Shown one piece after another: positions 51,514 through 61,642 of a stretch of DNA of 64,000 nt. The stretch spans positions 1 to 64,000 of the forward strand of contig CACIST010000004.1 of assembly GCA_902589395.1 (NCBI GenBank), given 5' to 3'. The position numbers and the translations under genes were made by a program. The first letter of the stretch is position 1. Each line of letters opens with the position of its first letter. The notes beneath the pieces are model-generated. The model ran no database searches. It was not told the origin of the DNA and saw only the letters and a list, made by a program, of their open reading frames with translations. Source of the stretch: an uncultured Pelagibacteraceae bacterium. Its GTDB lineage: Bacteria > Pseudomonadota > Alphaproteobacteria > Pelagibacterales > Pelagibacteraceae.

Positions 51514-53708
51514 TGGTTGAAGTTAACGAAAAAATAGCAATAGAGCATGGATTAAAAAGTGATGAATATAAGAAAATCTGTGATCTTTTAAAGAGAACGC
51601 CAAATATTACTGAATTAGGAGTTTTTTCAGCAATGTGGAATGAGCACTGCTCTTATAAATCATCCAGAAGACATTTAAAAAAATTACACACCAAAGGTGA
51701 CAAGGTAATCCAGGGTCCAGGAGAAAATGCAGGAGTTGTAGATATTGATGACGATGATGCAATTGTATTTAAGATAGAAAGTCACAACCATCCTTCATTT
51801 ATTGAGCCCTATCAAGGAGCAGCAACAGGTGTTGGTGGGATTATGAGAGATGTATTCACAATGGGTGCCAGACCTATTGCTAATCTAAATTCAATTCATT
51901 TTGGCTCTCCAGACCATGAGAAAACAAGAAATCTATTAAGAGGAGTCGTTAAAGGTATTGGAGGATATGGTAATTGTATTGGTGTTCCCACAATCGCTGG
52001 TCAAACATGCTTTGATGAGTCTTATAATGGAAATATTTTAGTAAACGCAATGACATTGGGTTTAGTTAATAAGAATAAAATATTTTATTCAAAAGCTGCA
52101 GGAATTAACAAGCCAGTAATTTATGTTGGCTCAAAAACTGGAAGAGACGGAATACATGGTGCAAGTATGGCATCAGCTATTTTTGATGATAAAATTGAAG
52201 AAAAAAAACCTACAGTTCAAGTTGGTGATCCGTTCACAGAAAAACTACTTCTTGAGGCTTGTCTAGAGCTTATGGCTGGTAAATCAATAATATCAATTCA
52301 GGATATGGGTGCTGCAGGTTTAACATCTTCTAGTATTGAAATGGCATCTAAAGGTGATTTAGGTATTGAAATAGATTTAACAAAAGTTCCTTGTAGAGAA
52401 GAAAATATGACACCTTATGAGATAATGCTCTCAGAGAGCCAAGAGAGAATGCTTATAGTTTTAGAAGAAGGAAAAGAAAATGAAGCAAAAAAAATATTTG
52501 ATAAGTGGAACTTAGACTTTGCTGTAATTGGAAAGACAACAAATAGTAAAAATATTGAATTATTTTTCAAAAATGAAAAGGTTGCTGAAATTCCAATCAA
52601 TTTTTTAGCAGAAAATGCTCCAATGTATGATCGTAAATGGGTAAAAGCAAAACTTCCAAAAGAAAATAATTTTTCAAAAGATAAATTTAAACCTTTAAAA
52701 CTAAGTGATTGTTTAAAAAGAATTTTAATTGATCCAAATATTGCAGATAAAGAATGGATTTGGGACCAGTATGATCATACAGTTATGGGTGATACCATAC
52801 AAAAGCCTGGTGGCAATGCTGGCGTTGTTAGAGTTCATGGAACAAACAAAGCTGTTGCTGCATCCGTAGACTCTTCAGCAACTTATTGTCATGCACACCC
52901 ATTAACAGGGGGCAAACAAGTAGTTTGTGAAAGTTGGAGAAATATGATTTCTGTAGGTGCAAAACCAATAGCAATAACAAATTGCCTTAATTTTGGTAAT
53001 CCAGAAAAAGAAAAAAATATGGGTGAATTTGTTGAATGCGTTGAGGGAATTACAGAAGCATCCAAATATTTAAATTACCCAGTAGTTTCAGGAAACGTAT
53101 CTTTTTATAATGAAACAAAAGATATGGGTATTAAACCTACACCATCAATTGGAGGTATAGGATTATTATCTGATTATAAAAAGATGATGACAATGGAATT
53201 AAAAAATGAAGGTAATTATATTCTCGTAATTGGTAAAACTGAAGGACATTTAGATCAATCAATATTTGCAAGAAGTATATTATCTGAATTTAATGGTCCT
53301 CCGCCAGAAGTTAACTTATTCAACGAAAAACAAAATGGAAACAGTATTTTGAACTTGAAAAATAAAAATTTAATAGAAACCTGTCACGACGTGTCTTTGG
53401 GAGGGATTTTAACTGCTATATCAAAAATGAGTATAAAGAGTGGTAAGGGCGTAAAATTATTTCCCTTAGAGGGCTTAGTAAATAAATTTGAGTATTTTTT
53501 TGGAGAGGATCAAGGAAGATATATTATTGAAATTAAACCTGAAAATTTAGAAAATGTTGAAAATATGCTTAAAAAGGACTCAATTCATTTTGATAAATTA
53601 GGTTTAGTGGAAGGTGATAAAATTACATTAGAAAATGATATAAAATTATCAATTGACGATATCAAAGAAGGCTATAAAAAATGGCTAAAGGAATATATGG
53701 TTAACTAA
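51513..53708 (+). CDS. purL: FGAM synthase subunit PurL
   Basis: [53 protein letters not shown]. Confidence 0.97.
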   Translation: MVEVNEKIAIEHGLKSDEYKKICDLLKRTPNITELGVFSAMWNEHCSYKSSRRHLKKLHTKGDKVIQGPGENAGVVDIDDDDAIVFKIESHNHPSFIEPYQGAATGVGGIMRDVFTMGARPIANLNSIHFGSPDHEKTRNLLRGVVKGIGGYGNCIGVPTIAGQTCFDESYNGNILVNAMTLGLVNKNKIFYSKAAGINKPVIYVGSKTGRDGIHGASMASAIFDDKIEEKKPTVQVGDPFTEKLLLEACLELMAGKSIISIQDMGAAGLTSSSIEMASKGDLGIEIDLTKVPCREENMTPYEIMLSESQERMLIVLEEGKENEAKKIFDKWNLDFAVIGKTTNSKNIELFFKNEKVAEIPINFLAENAPMYDRKWVKAKLPKENNFSKDKFKPLKLSDCLKRILIDPNIADKEWIWDQYDHTVMGDTIQKPGGNAGVVRVHGTNKAVAASVDSSATYCHAHPLTGGKQVVCESWRNMISVGAKPIAITNCLNFGNPEKEKNMGEFVECVEGITEASKYLNYPVVSGNVSFYNETKDMGIKPTPSIGGIGLLSDYKKMMTMELKNEGNYILVIGKTEGHLDQSIFARSILSEFNGPPPEVNLFNEKQNGNSILNLKNKNLIETCHDVSLGGILTAISKMSIKSGKGVKLFPLEGLVNKFEYFFGEDQGRYIIEIKPENLENVENMLKKDSIHFDKLGLVEGDKITLENDIKLSIDDIKEGYKKWLKEYMVN

Positions 53709-53938
53709 TGGCAATGGATTTAAAAGAAATTGAAAGCTTAATAAAAGAGGCATTACCAGATGCTAAGATAGAAATTCAGGATCTTGCAGGAGATGGTAAT
53801 CACTACTCAGCTACAGTAATTTCGTCGCAATTTGCAGGAAAGAGTAAAATTCAACAACACAAAATGGTATATAATTCACTCAAAGGAAAAATGGGCAACG
53901 AATTACATGCACTAGCAGTTAAAACTAAGGAGAACTAA
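53708..53938 (+). CDS. BolA family protein
   Basis: LKEIESLIKEALPDAKIEIQDLAGDGNHYSATVISSQFAGKSKIQQHKMVYNSL. Confidence 0.92.
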   Translation: MAMDLKEIESLIKEALPDAKIEIQDLAGDGNHYSATVISSQFAGKSKIQQHKMVYNSLKGKMGNELHALAVKTKEN

Positions 53939-54277
53939 ATGGATAATCAAACAAATGAATTAATTAATAATGAAATTAAAAGTAACGAAGTTTGCTTGTT
54001 CATGAAAGGAACGCCAGACGCTCCTCAGTGTGGATTTTCTATGGCTGTTACAAATATTTTAAAAATGCTTGAGGTGAATTTTAAGGGTGTAAATGTTTTA
54101 GCTGATCAAAATCTTAGAGAAGGAATTAAAGTTTATAGTGATTGGCCTACAATCCCACAACTATATGTGAAAAATGAATTTATAGGTGGATGTGATATTG
54201 TTAAAGAAATGTACGAAAGTGGAGAATTAGCAAAGCTACTGGAAGATAACGGAATAGAATTTAAAAAGAAAAGCTAA
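53939..54277 (+). CDS. grxD: Monothiol glutaredoxin (Grx4 type)
   Basis: VCLFMKGTPDAPQCGFSM; SDWPTIPQLYVKNEFIGGCDIVKEMYESGEL. Confidence 0.95.
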   Translation: MDNQTNELINNEIKSNEVCLFMKGTPDAPQCGFSMAVTNILKMLEVNFKGVNVLADQNLREGIKVYSDWPTIPQLYVKNEFIGGCDIVKEMYESGELAKLLEDNGIEFKKKS

Positions 54278-54302
54278 AGTTATTTTTAGTCTTATAGATT
54301 AA

Positions 54303-54920
54303 TTATCTAGAATAATACTCAATTACAAGGTTAGGTTCCATCACAACAGGGTAAGGAACTTCCTCAAATTTTGGAATTCTTACAAATTTAACTTTTTTAT
54401 TTTTTTCATCAAGTTGTAAATACTCTGGAACTTCTCTTTCTTTGTTAGCAAGGGCTATATCTATCAAAGCTAATTGTTTAGACTTATCTCTTATTTCAAT
54501 ACTGTCTTCCTCTTTTACTTGATAGCTAGAAATATTAACTTTTTTACCATTAACTCTAACATGTCCATGGTTTATTAATTGTCTAGATGAAAAAATAGTG
54601 TTTGATAATTTTGATCTATAAATTACTGCGTCTAACCTTCTCTCAAGTAAACCAATTAAATTTTCTGCAGTATCACCTTTTTTCATAATGGCTCTCTTAT
54701 ACATATTTCGAAATTGTCTTTCGTTCATGTTACCATAGTAACATTTAAGTTTTTGTTTGGCTTGAAGTTGAATACCATAATCTGATGGTTTGGATGATTT
54801 AGTTTGTCCATGCTGCCCTGGGGGATATGCTCTAGTATTAAAAGGACTTTTAGGTCTACCCCATAAATTAACTTTAAGCCTTCTATCTACTTTATGTTTT
54901 GAGTTTAAACGTTTTGTCAT
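54303..54920 (-). CDS. rpsD: 30S ribosomal protein S4
   Basis: PPGQHGQTKSSKPSDYGIQLQAKQKLK; LINHGHVRVNGKKVNISSYQVKEED. Confidence 0.96.
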   Translation of the reverse strand: MTKRLNSKHKVDRRLKVNLWGRPKSPFNTRAYPPGQHGQTKSSKPSDYGIQLQAKQKLKCYYGNMNERQFRNMYKRAIMKKGDTAENLIGLLERRLDAVIYRSKLSNTIFSSRQLINHGHVRVNGKKVNISSYQVKEEDSIEIRDKSKQLALIDIALANKEREVPEYLQLDEKNKKVKFVRIPKFEEVPYPVVMEPNLVIEYYSR

Positions 54921-54963
54921 ATTGTGGTAAAAGGGTTTATAGACATCAAAATATTTTTGTCAA

Positions 54964-55679
54964 TCAAGGTTTTTTGGTTAGACCAGCAAATACACTTGAT
55001 AAAATGCGTGTTTCTTTTTTAGAGAGTTCCATTTTATAAAAAATACTTCGTAAATTTTCTATCATAATAGGTTTTTTTGCCTTTTGTTTAAAAAAAATTT
55101 TGGCTTTCTAGGGTAGATAGACAGAAATTTAGCATACTAGATATTTCCTTCTTAGTAGCTGTTTGTATTTTTTTTGACTTTTGAAAATTAGTTTTATTTA
55201 CTGATATTAGATAGGAAACTGTTTGAGCTACAATTACTAAGCTATGTGATAAATTTAGTGATCTAAATTTACTATTACTTGGAATTTGTAATGTATAATC
55301 GGCATAACTTACTTCATCATTTGTTAATCCAGAAGCTTCTGAACCAAACAAAAAACTAACTCTCCTTGTAAAGTTTATTTTTCTTAAGTCATCTAATGAA
55401 ATATGTTTAATATTTTTATTTCTAAACCTTGCTGAAGTTGCAATTAAAATATCGGTTTTGACTAATGATTTTTCTAAGTTTGAATAAACTTTAGTTTTTT
55501 TTTATTATATCTTTAGCTCCAACAGATGTTGCTATAATTTTATCATTTGGGAATATTGGTTTTGGTTCTATTACTGATAAATTGTTAAAACCAAAATTTT
55601 TCATAGCTCTTGCACATAACCCGATATTTTCAGATAGCTGAGGCTTGTGAAGAATGAATGAAATATTATTAAAATTCAT
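54964..55679 (-). pseudogene. trmJ: TrmJ-like tRNA 2'-O-methyltransferase disrupted by two +1 homopolymer frameshifts
   Basis: N-term ISFILHKPQLSENIGLCARAMKNFGF, middle LVKTDILIATSARFRNKNIKHISLDDLRKINFTRRVSFLFGSEASGLTNDEV, C-term IENLRSIFYKMELSKKETRILSSVFAGLTKKP lie in different frames, broken at an A9 and a T8 run. Confidence 0.85.
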
Positions 55680-57277
55680 TAAGCACTTGCTGGTGCATTA
55701 TCTTTAAATAACTTATAATCAAGACTATCTATTAATGCTTTAAATGAAGCATCAATAATATTTGGTGACACACCTATTGTAAACCAATTCTTGCCTTGAG
55801 AGTCTGTACTTTCAATTGAAACTCTAGTTACAGCTTCTGTTCCTGTATTTAATATTCTTACTTTATAATCAACTAATCTTAAATCTTTAAGATAATCAGA
55901 ATATTTAGAAATCTTTTTTATATTGTTTCTAATTGCATTATCTAGAGCATTTACTGGGCCATTACCCTCGCCTTCACACACAATTGTTTCCCCATCGACT
56001 TCTAATTCAGCCTTGGCTGATGAAACGATTTCTCCAGATGAATTTTTTTTCACGGATACATCATAAGCTTTAATGATTAAATACCTCGGAATTTCTCCTA
56101 CTATTCTTCTAGCTAATAATTCAAACGAAGCATCTGCACCATCATAACTATAACCAATAAATTCTCTTCCTTTGACCTCTTCTAAGAGTTGTTTAATTTT
56201 TGGATCATTTTTTTTTATATCGATCCCTATAGTTTCTAATCTAGATAAAATATTTGATTGTCCAGCTTGATCTGAAACAACAATATTTCTTATATTTCCA
56301 ACATCTTTAGGGTCAATGTGTTCATAAGTTTTTGGATCCTTTTGTACTGCAGAAACATGCATTCCACCTTTATGCGAAAATGCTGCAGCGCCAACATAAG
56401 GTAAATGTTTATTTGGTTTTCTATTTAAAATTTCATCTAATAGTCTTGAGCATTGTGTAAGATGTTTAATATTCTCCTCATTTATACTTATTTCATAATT
56501 ATTCGAAAATTCGTGTTTTAAATATAAAGATGGAATTAGAGACATTAAATTAGCATTGCCACATCTTTCTCCTAAACCATTAATAGTTCCCTGCACTTGT
56601 CTAACGCCAGCCTGAATTGCAACTAATGAATTAGCAACTGCATTTTCTGTATCGTTGTGTGCATGAATTCCTAAATTTTTGCCTGGTATATGTTTTGCTA
56701 CATCTGCAACTATTTTAGATATTTCGTGGGGTAGCGTTCCACCATTTGTATCACATAGAACAATCCACCTCGCTCCTTGTTCATATGCAGATTTAATACA
56801 ACTTAAGGCATATTCTTTGTTAGATTTATAACCATCAAAAAAATGTTCAGCATCAAACATAAATTCTTTTCCAGAATTAATAATGTGTTTTGCGCTTTCA
56901 CTAATATTTTTTAAATTTTGTTCTTTTGATATACCTAAGGCAACATCGACATGAAAATCCCAAGATTTTCCAAACAAGCAAATTGAATTTGCCTTAGAAT
57001 TTATTAATGATGAAATCATTGGATCATTTTCAGCACTATGATCAGACTTCTTGGTCATTCCAAAAGCTGTTAATATGGAATTTTTAAAAGAATGTTTTTT
57101 ATTAAAAAATTCTGTATCTGTTGGATTTGCTCCTGGCCAACCTCCTTCAATATAGTCTACTCCTAGATTATCTAATGCTAATGAGATTTTTTCTTTATCG
57201 TCTAAGGAAAAATCAACGCCTTGAGTCTGTGCACCATCACGTAAAGTAGTATCAAAAATGTATATTTTGTCTGACAT
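55679..57277 (-). CDS. cimA: Citramalate synthase family (CimA)
   Basis: IFDTTLRDGAQTQGVDFSLDDKEKISLALD; GIHAHNDTENAVANSL; C-terminal LeuA allosteric domain. Confidence 0.9.
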   Translation of the reverse strand: MSDKIYIFDTTLRDGAQTQGVDFSLDDKEKISLALDNLGVDYIEGGWPGANPTDTEFFNKKHSFKNSILTAFGMTKKSDHSAENDPMISSLINSKANSICLFGKSWDFHVDVALGISKEQNLKNISESAKHIINSGKEFMFDAEHFFDGYKSNKEYALSCIKSAYEQGARWIVLCDTNGGTLPHEISKIVADVAKHIPGKNLGIHAHNDTENAVANSLVAIQAGVRQVQGTINGLGERCGNANLMSLIPSLYLKHEFSNNYEISINEENIKHLTQCSRLLDEILNRKPNKHLPYVGAAAFSHKGGMHVSAVQKDPKTYEHIDPKDVGNIRNIVVSDQAGQSNILSRLETIGIDIKKNDPKIKQLLEEVKGREFIGYSYDGADASFELLARRIVGEIPRYLIIKAYDVSVKKNSSGEIVSSAKAELEVDGETIVCEGEGNGPVNALDNAIRNNIKKISKYSDYLKDLRLVDYKVRILNTGTEAVTRVSIESTDSQGKNWFTIGVSPNIIDASFKALIDSLDYKLFKDNAPASA

Positions 57278-58638
57278 TATTTAAATTTCCACGAGGTTTT
57301 ACCATCTTTATCTTCTATTTGAACTCCTTTTTCTAAAAGCTCATTACGAATTTTGTCAGCTAATTCGTAATTTTTGTCGTCTCTAGCCTTATTTCGTTCT
57401 TTAATTTTTATTTCAATTAACTCATTGCTTAAGATGGATTTATTTTTTTTAAAATTATTCCATTCTTCTTTAGTTTCAATTAACAGACCTACAAAATTAC
57501 ATGCTGATACAAATACTTTTTTATCTTCTAAATTCCCTGATTGTGATTTGTCGTATAGCTTATGAAGGTTAGCTATATACTTTGGTGTATTTAAATCATC
57601 ATACAAAGGATAAAGATCATCATCAGAGATTAATTTAGGTTTATCTAATTCAATATAGCTGTTGTACCATTTATCAATTGTTTTCTGACTTTCTTCTAAA
57701 AGTTTATCATTCCAATCTAATGGTTGTCTATAATGAGCACTGATAAGAGCCAACCTTAAAACCTGACCGTTAACATTCTCTTTAAAATCACTTATTTTTA
57801 ATATATTGCCTTGTGATTTAGACATTTTTTCATTTGATTGAGTAATAAATCCATTGTGAACCCAATAATTAGAGAAAGTTTCAGTTCCATTAGCACAACA
57901 TGATTGTGCAATTTCATTTTCGTGATGTGGAAATAATAAATCTCTTCCACCTCCATGAATATCAAATTTATCACCAAGATATTTTTTTGACATTGCTGAA
58001 CATTCTAAATGCCAGCCTGGTCTACCCTTTCCCCAAGGTGATGCCCAACTTGGCTCATCTTCTTTTGAGGGTTTCCACAATACAAAATCTTCAGCATTTT
58101 TCTTATTACTTGATACCTCTACTCTAGATCCTGATATTAAATCATCTATTTTTTTATTAGATAATTTTCCATAATCTTTAAATTTGTTAACTTCAAAATA
58201 GATGTGGTTCTCACTTTCATATGCAAAACCTTTTTTAACTAAAATACTGATCATCTCTATCATCTCTTTAATATTTTCTGTAGCCTTAGGTTGAAAGCTC
58301 GGTTTTTCACAAAATAGATAATCACAATCTTCTTGAAAATTATTATTAATTTTAGTGGTTAAATCTTTAATTGAGATTTTTTTCTCTTTTGCAGATTGAA
58401 TTATTTTATCATCAATATCTGTAATATTTCTTACATATGTAACTTTACCATTACCATATTTGCACTTTAGTACTTTAAAAAGTAAATCAAATACAACTAA
58501 TGGTCTTGCATTACCTATATGTGGATCATCATAAACTGTTGGTCCACAAACATACATTTTGACATTATTTTCATCTATTGATTGGAATTTTTCTTTTTTT
58601 CCACCATAGCTATTTGTTAAAAAAATATCTTTATTCAT
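57277..58638 (-). CDS. cysS: Cysteinyl-tRNA synthetase
   Basis: MYVCGPTVYDDPHIGNARPLVVFDLL; GWHLECSAMS; HHENEIAQS; KMSKSQGN. Confidence 0.97.
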   Translation of the reverse strand: MNKDIFLTNSYGGKKEKFQSIDENNVKMYVCGPTVYDDPHIGNARPLVVFDLLFKVLKCKYGNGKVTYVRNITDIDDKIIQSAKEKKISIKDLTTKINNNFQEDCDYLFCEKPSFQPKATENIKEMIEMISILVKKGFAYESENHIYFEVNKFKDYGKLSNKKIDDLISGSRVEVSSNKKNAEDFVLWKPSKEDEPSWASPWGKGRPGWHLECSAMSKKYLGDKFDIHGGGRDLLFPHHENEIAQSCCANGTETFSNYWVHNGFITQSNEKMSKSQGNILKISDFKENVNGQVLRLALISAHYRQPLDWNDKLLEESQKTIDKWYNSYIELDKPKLISDDDLYPLYDDLNTPKYIANLHKLYDKSQSGNLEDKKVFVSACNFVGLLIETKEEWNNFKKNKSILSNELIEIKIKERNKARDDKNYELADKIRNELLEKGVQIEDKDGKTSWKFK

Positions 58639-58683
58639 TACTCTAGGAATATACTTTAATTATAGATTTGTGAATCTATTTGA

Positions 58684-59421
58684 TTAGTTAGGAATCTTGC
58701 AAACTGGAATAGGATCCATTTTATGCAAATTTGCGTTTCTTATTTGGATATATTTTTCTCTATTTTTTGAATTTTCATTTTCCATTGCCTCTTCAAGTTC
58801 TTTATAACTTAAACCCAATTGGCCTTCATCAGTTCTACCATCGTCCCATAAACCATCAGTTGGAGGAGCATCTATAATCTCTTGTAAAATTTTTAATTCT
58901 TTTCCTAATTGCCAAACTTCTGTTTTATTACAATCAGCTATAGGTGATATATCAACTCCACCATCACCATATTTTGTATAAAAACCTACACCAAAGTCTT
59001 CAACTTTATTTCCTGTACCAACCACTATTCCATTGTTTGCTGCAGCAACTTGATAAAGAGTAGTCATTCTTAATCTCGCTCTAGAATTTGCCATTCCATG
59101 CAAGCTATTAAAATCTTTTAAAGTATTTTCAAAAGTAGAAAAAAGGCTATCTAGCTCTACTGTCATGCCTTCAACATTTTTAAAATTTTGCTTTAACCAC
59201 TGTTGATGTCTTAAACTTAAGTCATGTTGTGCACTTTTTTGTTTTATAGGCATTGATAAAACAATAGTTTTAAGTCCTGTCATTGCACTCAACGTGCTTG
59301 AAACAGACGAATCTATTCCACCTGATATTCCAATTACCAGAGACTTGGCTTTTTTTGGCATTGAATTAACATAATTCAATATCCAATCTTTAATAAATGT
59401 AACTTTTTGGTTAGGGTCCAT
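58684..59421 (-). CDS. nadE: NH3-dependent NAD+ synthetase
   Basis: VIGISGGIDSSVSSTL; GTGNKVEDFGVGFYTKYGDGGVDISPIADCNKTEV. Confidence 0.93.
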   Translation of the reverse strand: MDPNQKVTFIKDWILNYVNSMPKKAKSLVIGISGGIDSSVSSTLSAMTGLKTIVLSMPIKQKSAQHDLSLRHQQWLKQNFKNVEGMTVELDSLFSTFENTLKDFNSLHGMANSRARLRMTTLYQVAAANNGIVVGTGNKVEDFGVGFYTKYGDGGVDISPIADCNKTEVWQLGKELKILQEIIDAPPTDGLWDDGRTDEGQLGLSYKELEEAMENENSKNREKYIQIRNANLHKMDPIPVCKIPN

Positions 59422-59458
59422 ACTCGAAATATAATAAATAATTTAAAAAATTAAATGA

Positions 59459-60838
59459 TTAAGATGCCGCTCTGATGCCATTTTTAGCATACAAGCTATT
59501 CTTTTTAATCTCGTCTGATATTAAAAAAGCTAATTCCAGGGCTTGATTTGCATTAAGTCTTGGATCACATTGTGTATGATATCTGCTTGATAAATCTGTG
59601 TCTGATATTTTTTGCGCTCCACCAGTACATTCTGTCACATTTTGTCCAGTCATTTCAATATGAAGACCTCCGGCATATGAACCTTCACTTTGATGAACAC
59701 CAAATACATTTTTAACTTCATTTAAAACATTATTAAAAGGTCTTGTTTTAAATCCAGTGGTTGACTTAATTGTATTTCCATGCATTGGATCGCATGACCA
59801 AATAACATTTAGCCCCTCTTTTTTAATGCCTCTAATAAGTTTTGGTAAATATTTTTCTACTTGATCATGACCAAATCTAGAAATAAGTGTAATTTTACCT
59901 TTTTCATTTTTAGGATTAATCAGCTCACAAATTTTTGCTATCTCTTCAGGTTTTGAAGTTGGACCACATTTAATTCCAATTGGATTTTCTATTCCCCTAC
60001 AAAATTCCACATGACCACCATCAATTTGTCTTGTTCTGTCACCTATCCAAACAAAATGTGCGGAAGTATCATGATACTCGCCAGTTGTAGAGTCTACCCT
60101 AGTCATAGTTTCTTCAAATGGCAAATGTAGGGCTTCATGGGATGTCCAAAAATTTACTGTATACAATCTTCTATTAAAGTCAGATGTAATACCGCAGGCC
60201 TCCATAAAAGCTAAAGCATCTGCAATTTTATCTTCTAATTCTTTGAACTTTTTGGCTTGTGCCGCAGATTTGATATATCCTAAGTTCCATAAATGAACCT
60301 TTTTCAAATCGGCAAATCCTCCATTTGAAAAAGCTCTTATTAAATTTATTGTAGAGGCAGATTGAGAGTACGCTCTAAATAATCTCTTTGGATCTGGAAC
60401 TCTTGCTGCTTCCGTAAATTCCATACCATTAATATTATCTCCTAAATAACTTGGAAGTTCTACATCACCTTGTTTTTCTGTAGGAGCACTTCTAGGTTTT
60501 GAAAACTGACCAGCAATTCTTCCAAGCTTAACAACAGGCAGAGATGCTGAATATGTTAGCACAAGGGACATCTGTAACATTAGTTTAAAATAGTCTCTTA
60601 TATTATCTGGATGAAATTCTGCAAAACTTTCTGCGCAATCACCACCCTGTAATAAGAATGCTTTTCCATCGACAACATTTGCTAATTGATCCTTAAGATG
60701 TCTAGTTTCACCTGCAAAAACTAGTGGTGGGAAATTTTTTAATTTATTTAAAACTAAGTTTAACTCATCCTCATCCTTATATTCAGGGATGTGCTTAACT
60801 GGATAATTTCTCCAACTGTTTACTTTCCATTTTTTCAT
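59459..60838 (-). CDS. Class II 3-deoxy-7-phosphoheptulonate synthase
   Basis: FLLQGGDCAESFAEF; RIAGQFSKPRSAPTE; VIWSCDPMHGNTIKS. Confidence 0.95.
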   Translation of the reverse strand: MKKWKVNSWRNYPVKHIPEYKDEDELNLVLNKLKNFPPLVFAGETRHLKDQLANVVDGKAFLLQGGDCAESFAEFHPDNIRDYFKLMLQMSLVLTYSASLPVVKLGRIAGQFSKPRSAPTEKQGDVELPSYLGDNINGMEFTEAARVPDPKRLFRAYSQSASTINLIRAFSNGGFADLKKVHLWNLGYIKSAAQAKKFKELEDKIADALAFMEACGITSDFNRRLYTVNFWTSHEALHLPFEETMTRVDSTTGEYHDTSAHFVWIGDRTRQIDGGHVEFCRGIENPIGIKCGPTSKPEEIAKICELINPKNEKGKITLISRFGHDQVEKYLPKLIRGIKKEGLNVIWSCDPMHGNTIKSTTGFKTRPFNNVLNEVKNVFGVHQSEGSYAGGLHIEMTGQNVTECTGGAQKISDTDLSSRYHTQCDPRLNANQALELAFLISDEIKKNSLYAKNGIRAAS

Positions 60839-60918
60839 AATGCAATCTCTAGGTGTATATACATCTGATTTTAATAAAAAAAAGTAAATTTTTTATTAAA
60901 TTAAATTTATTTAAAAAA

Positions 60919-61641
60919 TTAAGTATAACTTGTTATTTTGAAAGCAAGTATTCCAAGTATTTCTCTAAAAAAAGTATTAAATTTTGAAAGATTATTAGCA
61001 ACATCAAAAACCTGATAACTATTTAATAAAGGTGTTTTTGATCTTGAAATAGGATTAACAGGGTAAGGTATAACTTTTATTCCTTGATTTTTAGCAATCA
61101 TCATGGATCTCTTCATGTGATAAGCAGAGGTAATTAGGATAGTCTCAGAGTATTTTAAATCTAATTCTTTTATTTCTTTAAAATTTTCTATTGTGTTTCT
61201 TGACTTCCCTATAAAATTTATACGATCCATATCAAAATTAAGTTTATTATAAAATTTTTCAGCTATAGTGGGGTCATCGTTTTCATTAGTTTTAACTAAG
61301 TAAGCATTTCCACCAACATAAAAAACTTTTGCTTCCGGGTATTGATAAGCTAAACTAACTGAAGCTATTATCCTTTCGTCTGCTCCAGATAAAACTAAAA
61401 TATTTTTTATATTTTTGTATTCTTTTTTAATTATGTAGTCTTTTTCAAGATACTTTAAACCTAGAGATCCTGTTGGAAAAAAAGCAACAATTATTATTAG
61501 AAAAATATTTAAACTTAATATTTTTAATATAATTTTTCTTTTACTAATTAGGTAAAAAGTAAATAAAACTATAAAAAATATAAATAAAAAATTTGTTGGG
61601 TTTAAAAGGGGGCCTAAAAATTTTGATAAGTAGTAGTACAA
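60919..61641 (-). CDS. YdcF/ElyC-like DUF218 membrane protein
   Basis: ILVLSGADERIIASVSLAYQYPEAKVFYVGG; ILITSAYHMKRSMMIAKNQGIKVIPYPV. Confidence 0.83.
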   Translation of the reverse strand: MYYYLSKFLGPLLNPTNFLFIFFIVLFTFYLISKRKIILKILSLNIFLIIIVAFFPTGSLGLKYLEKDYIIKKEYKNIKNILVLSGADERIIASVSLAYQYPEAKVFYVGGNAYLVKTNENDDPTIAEKFYNKLNFDMDRINFIGKSRNTIENFKEIKELDLKYSETILITSAYHMKRSMMIAKNQGIKVIPYPVNPISRSKTPLLNSYQVFDVANNLSKFNTFFREILGILAFKITSYT

Positions 61642-61642
61642 G

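Noticed and set aside
54303-54920. Isolated rpsD as an unusual relocation
   Set aside because: A stand-alone rpsD is common in alphaproteobacteria and needs no special explanation.
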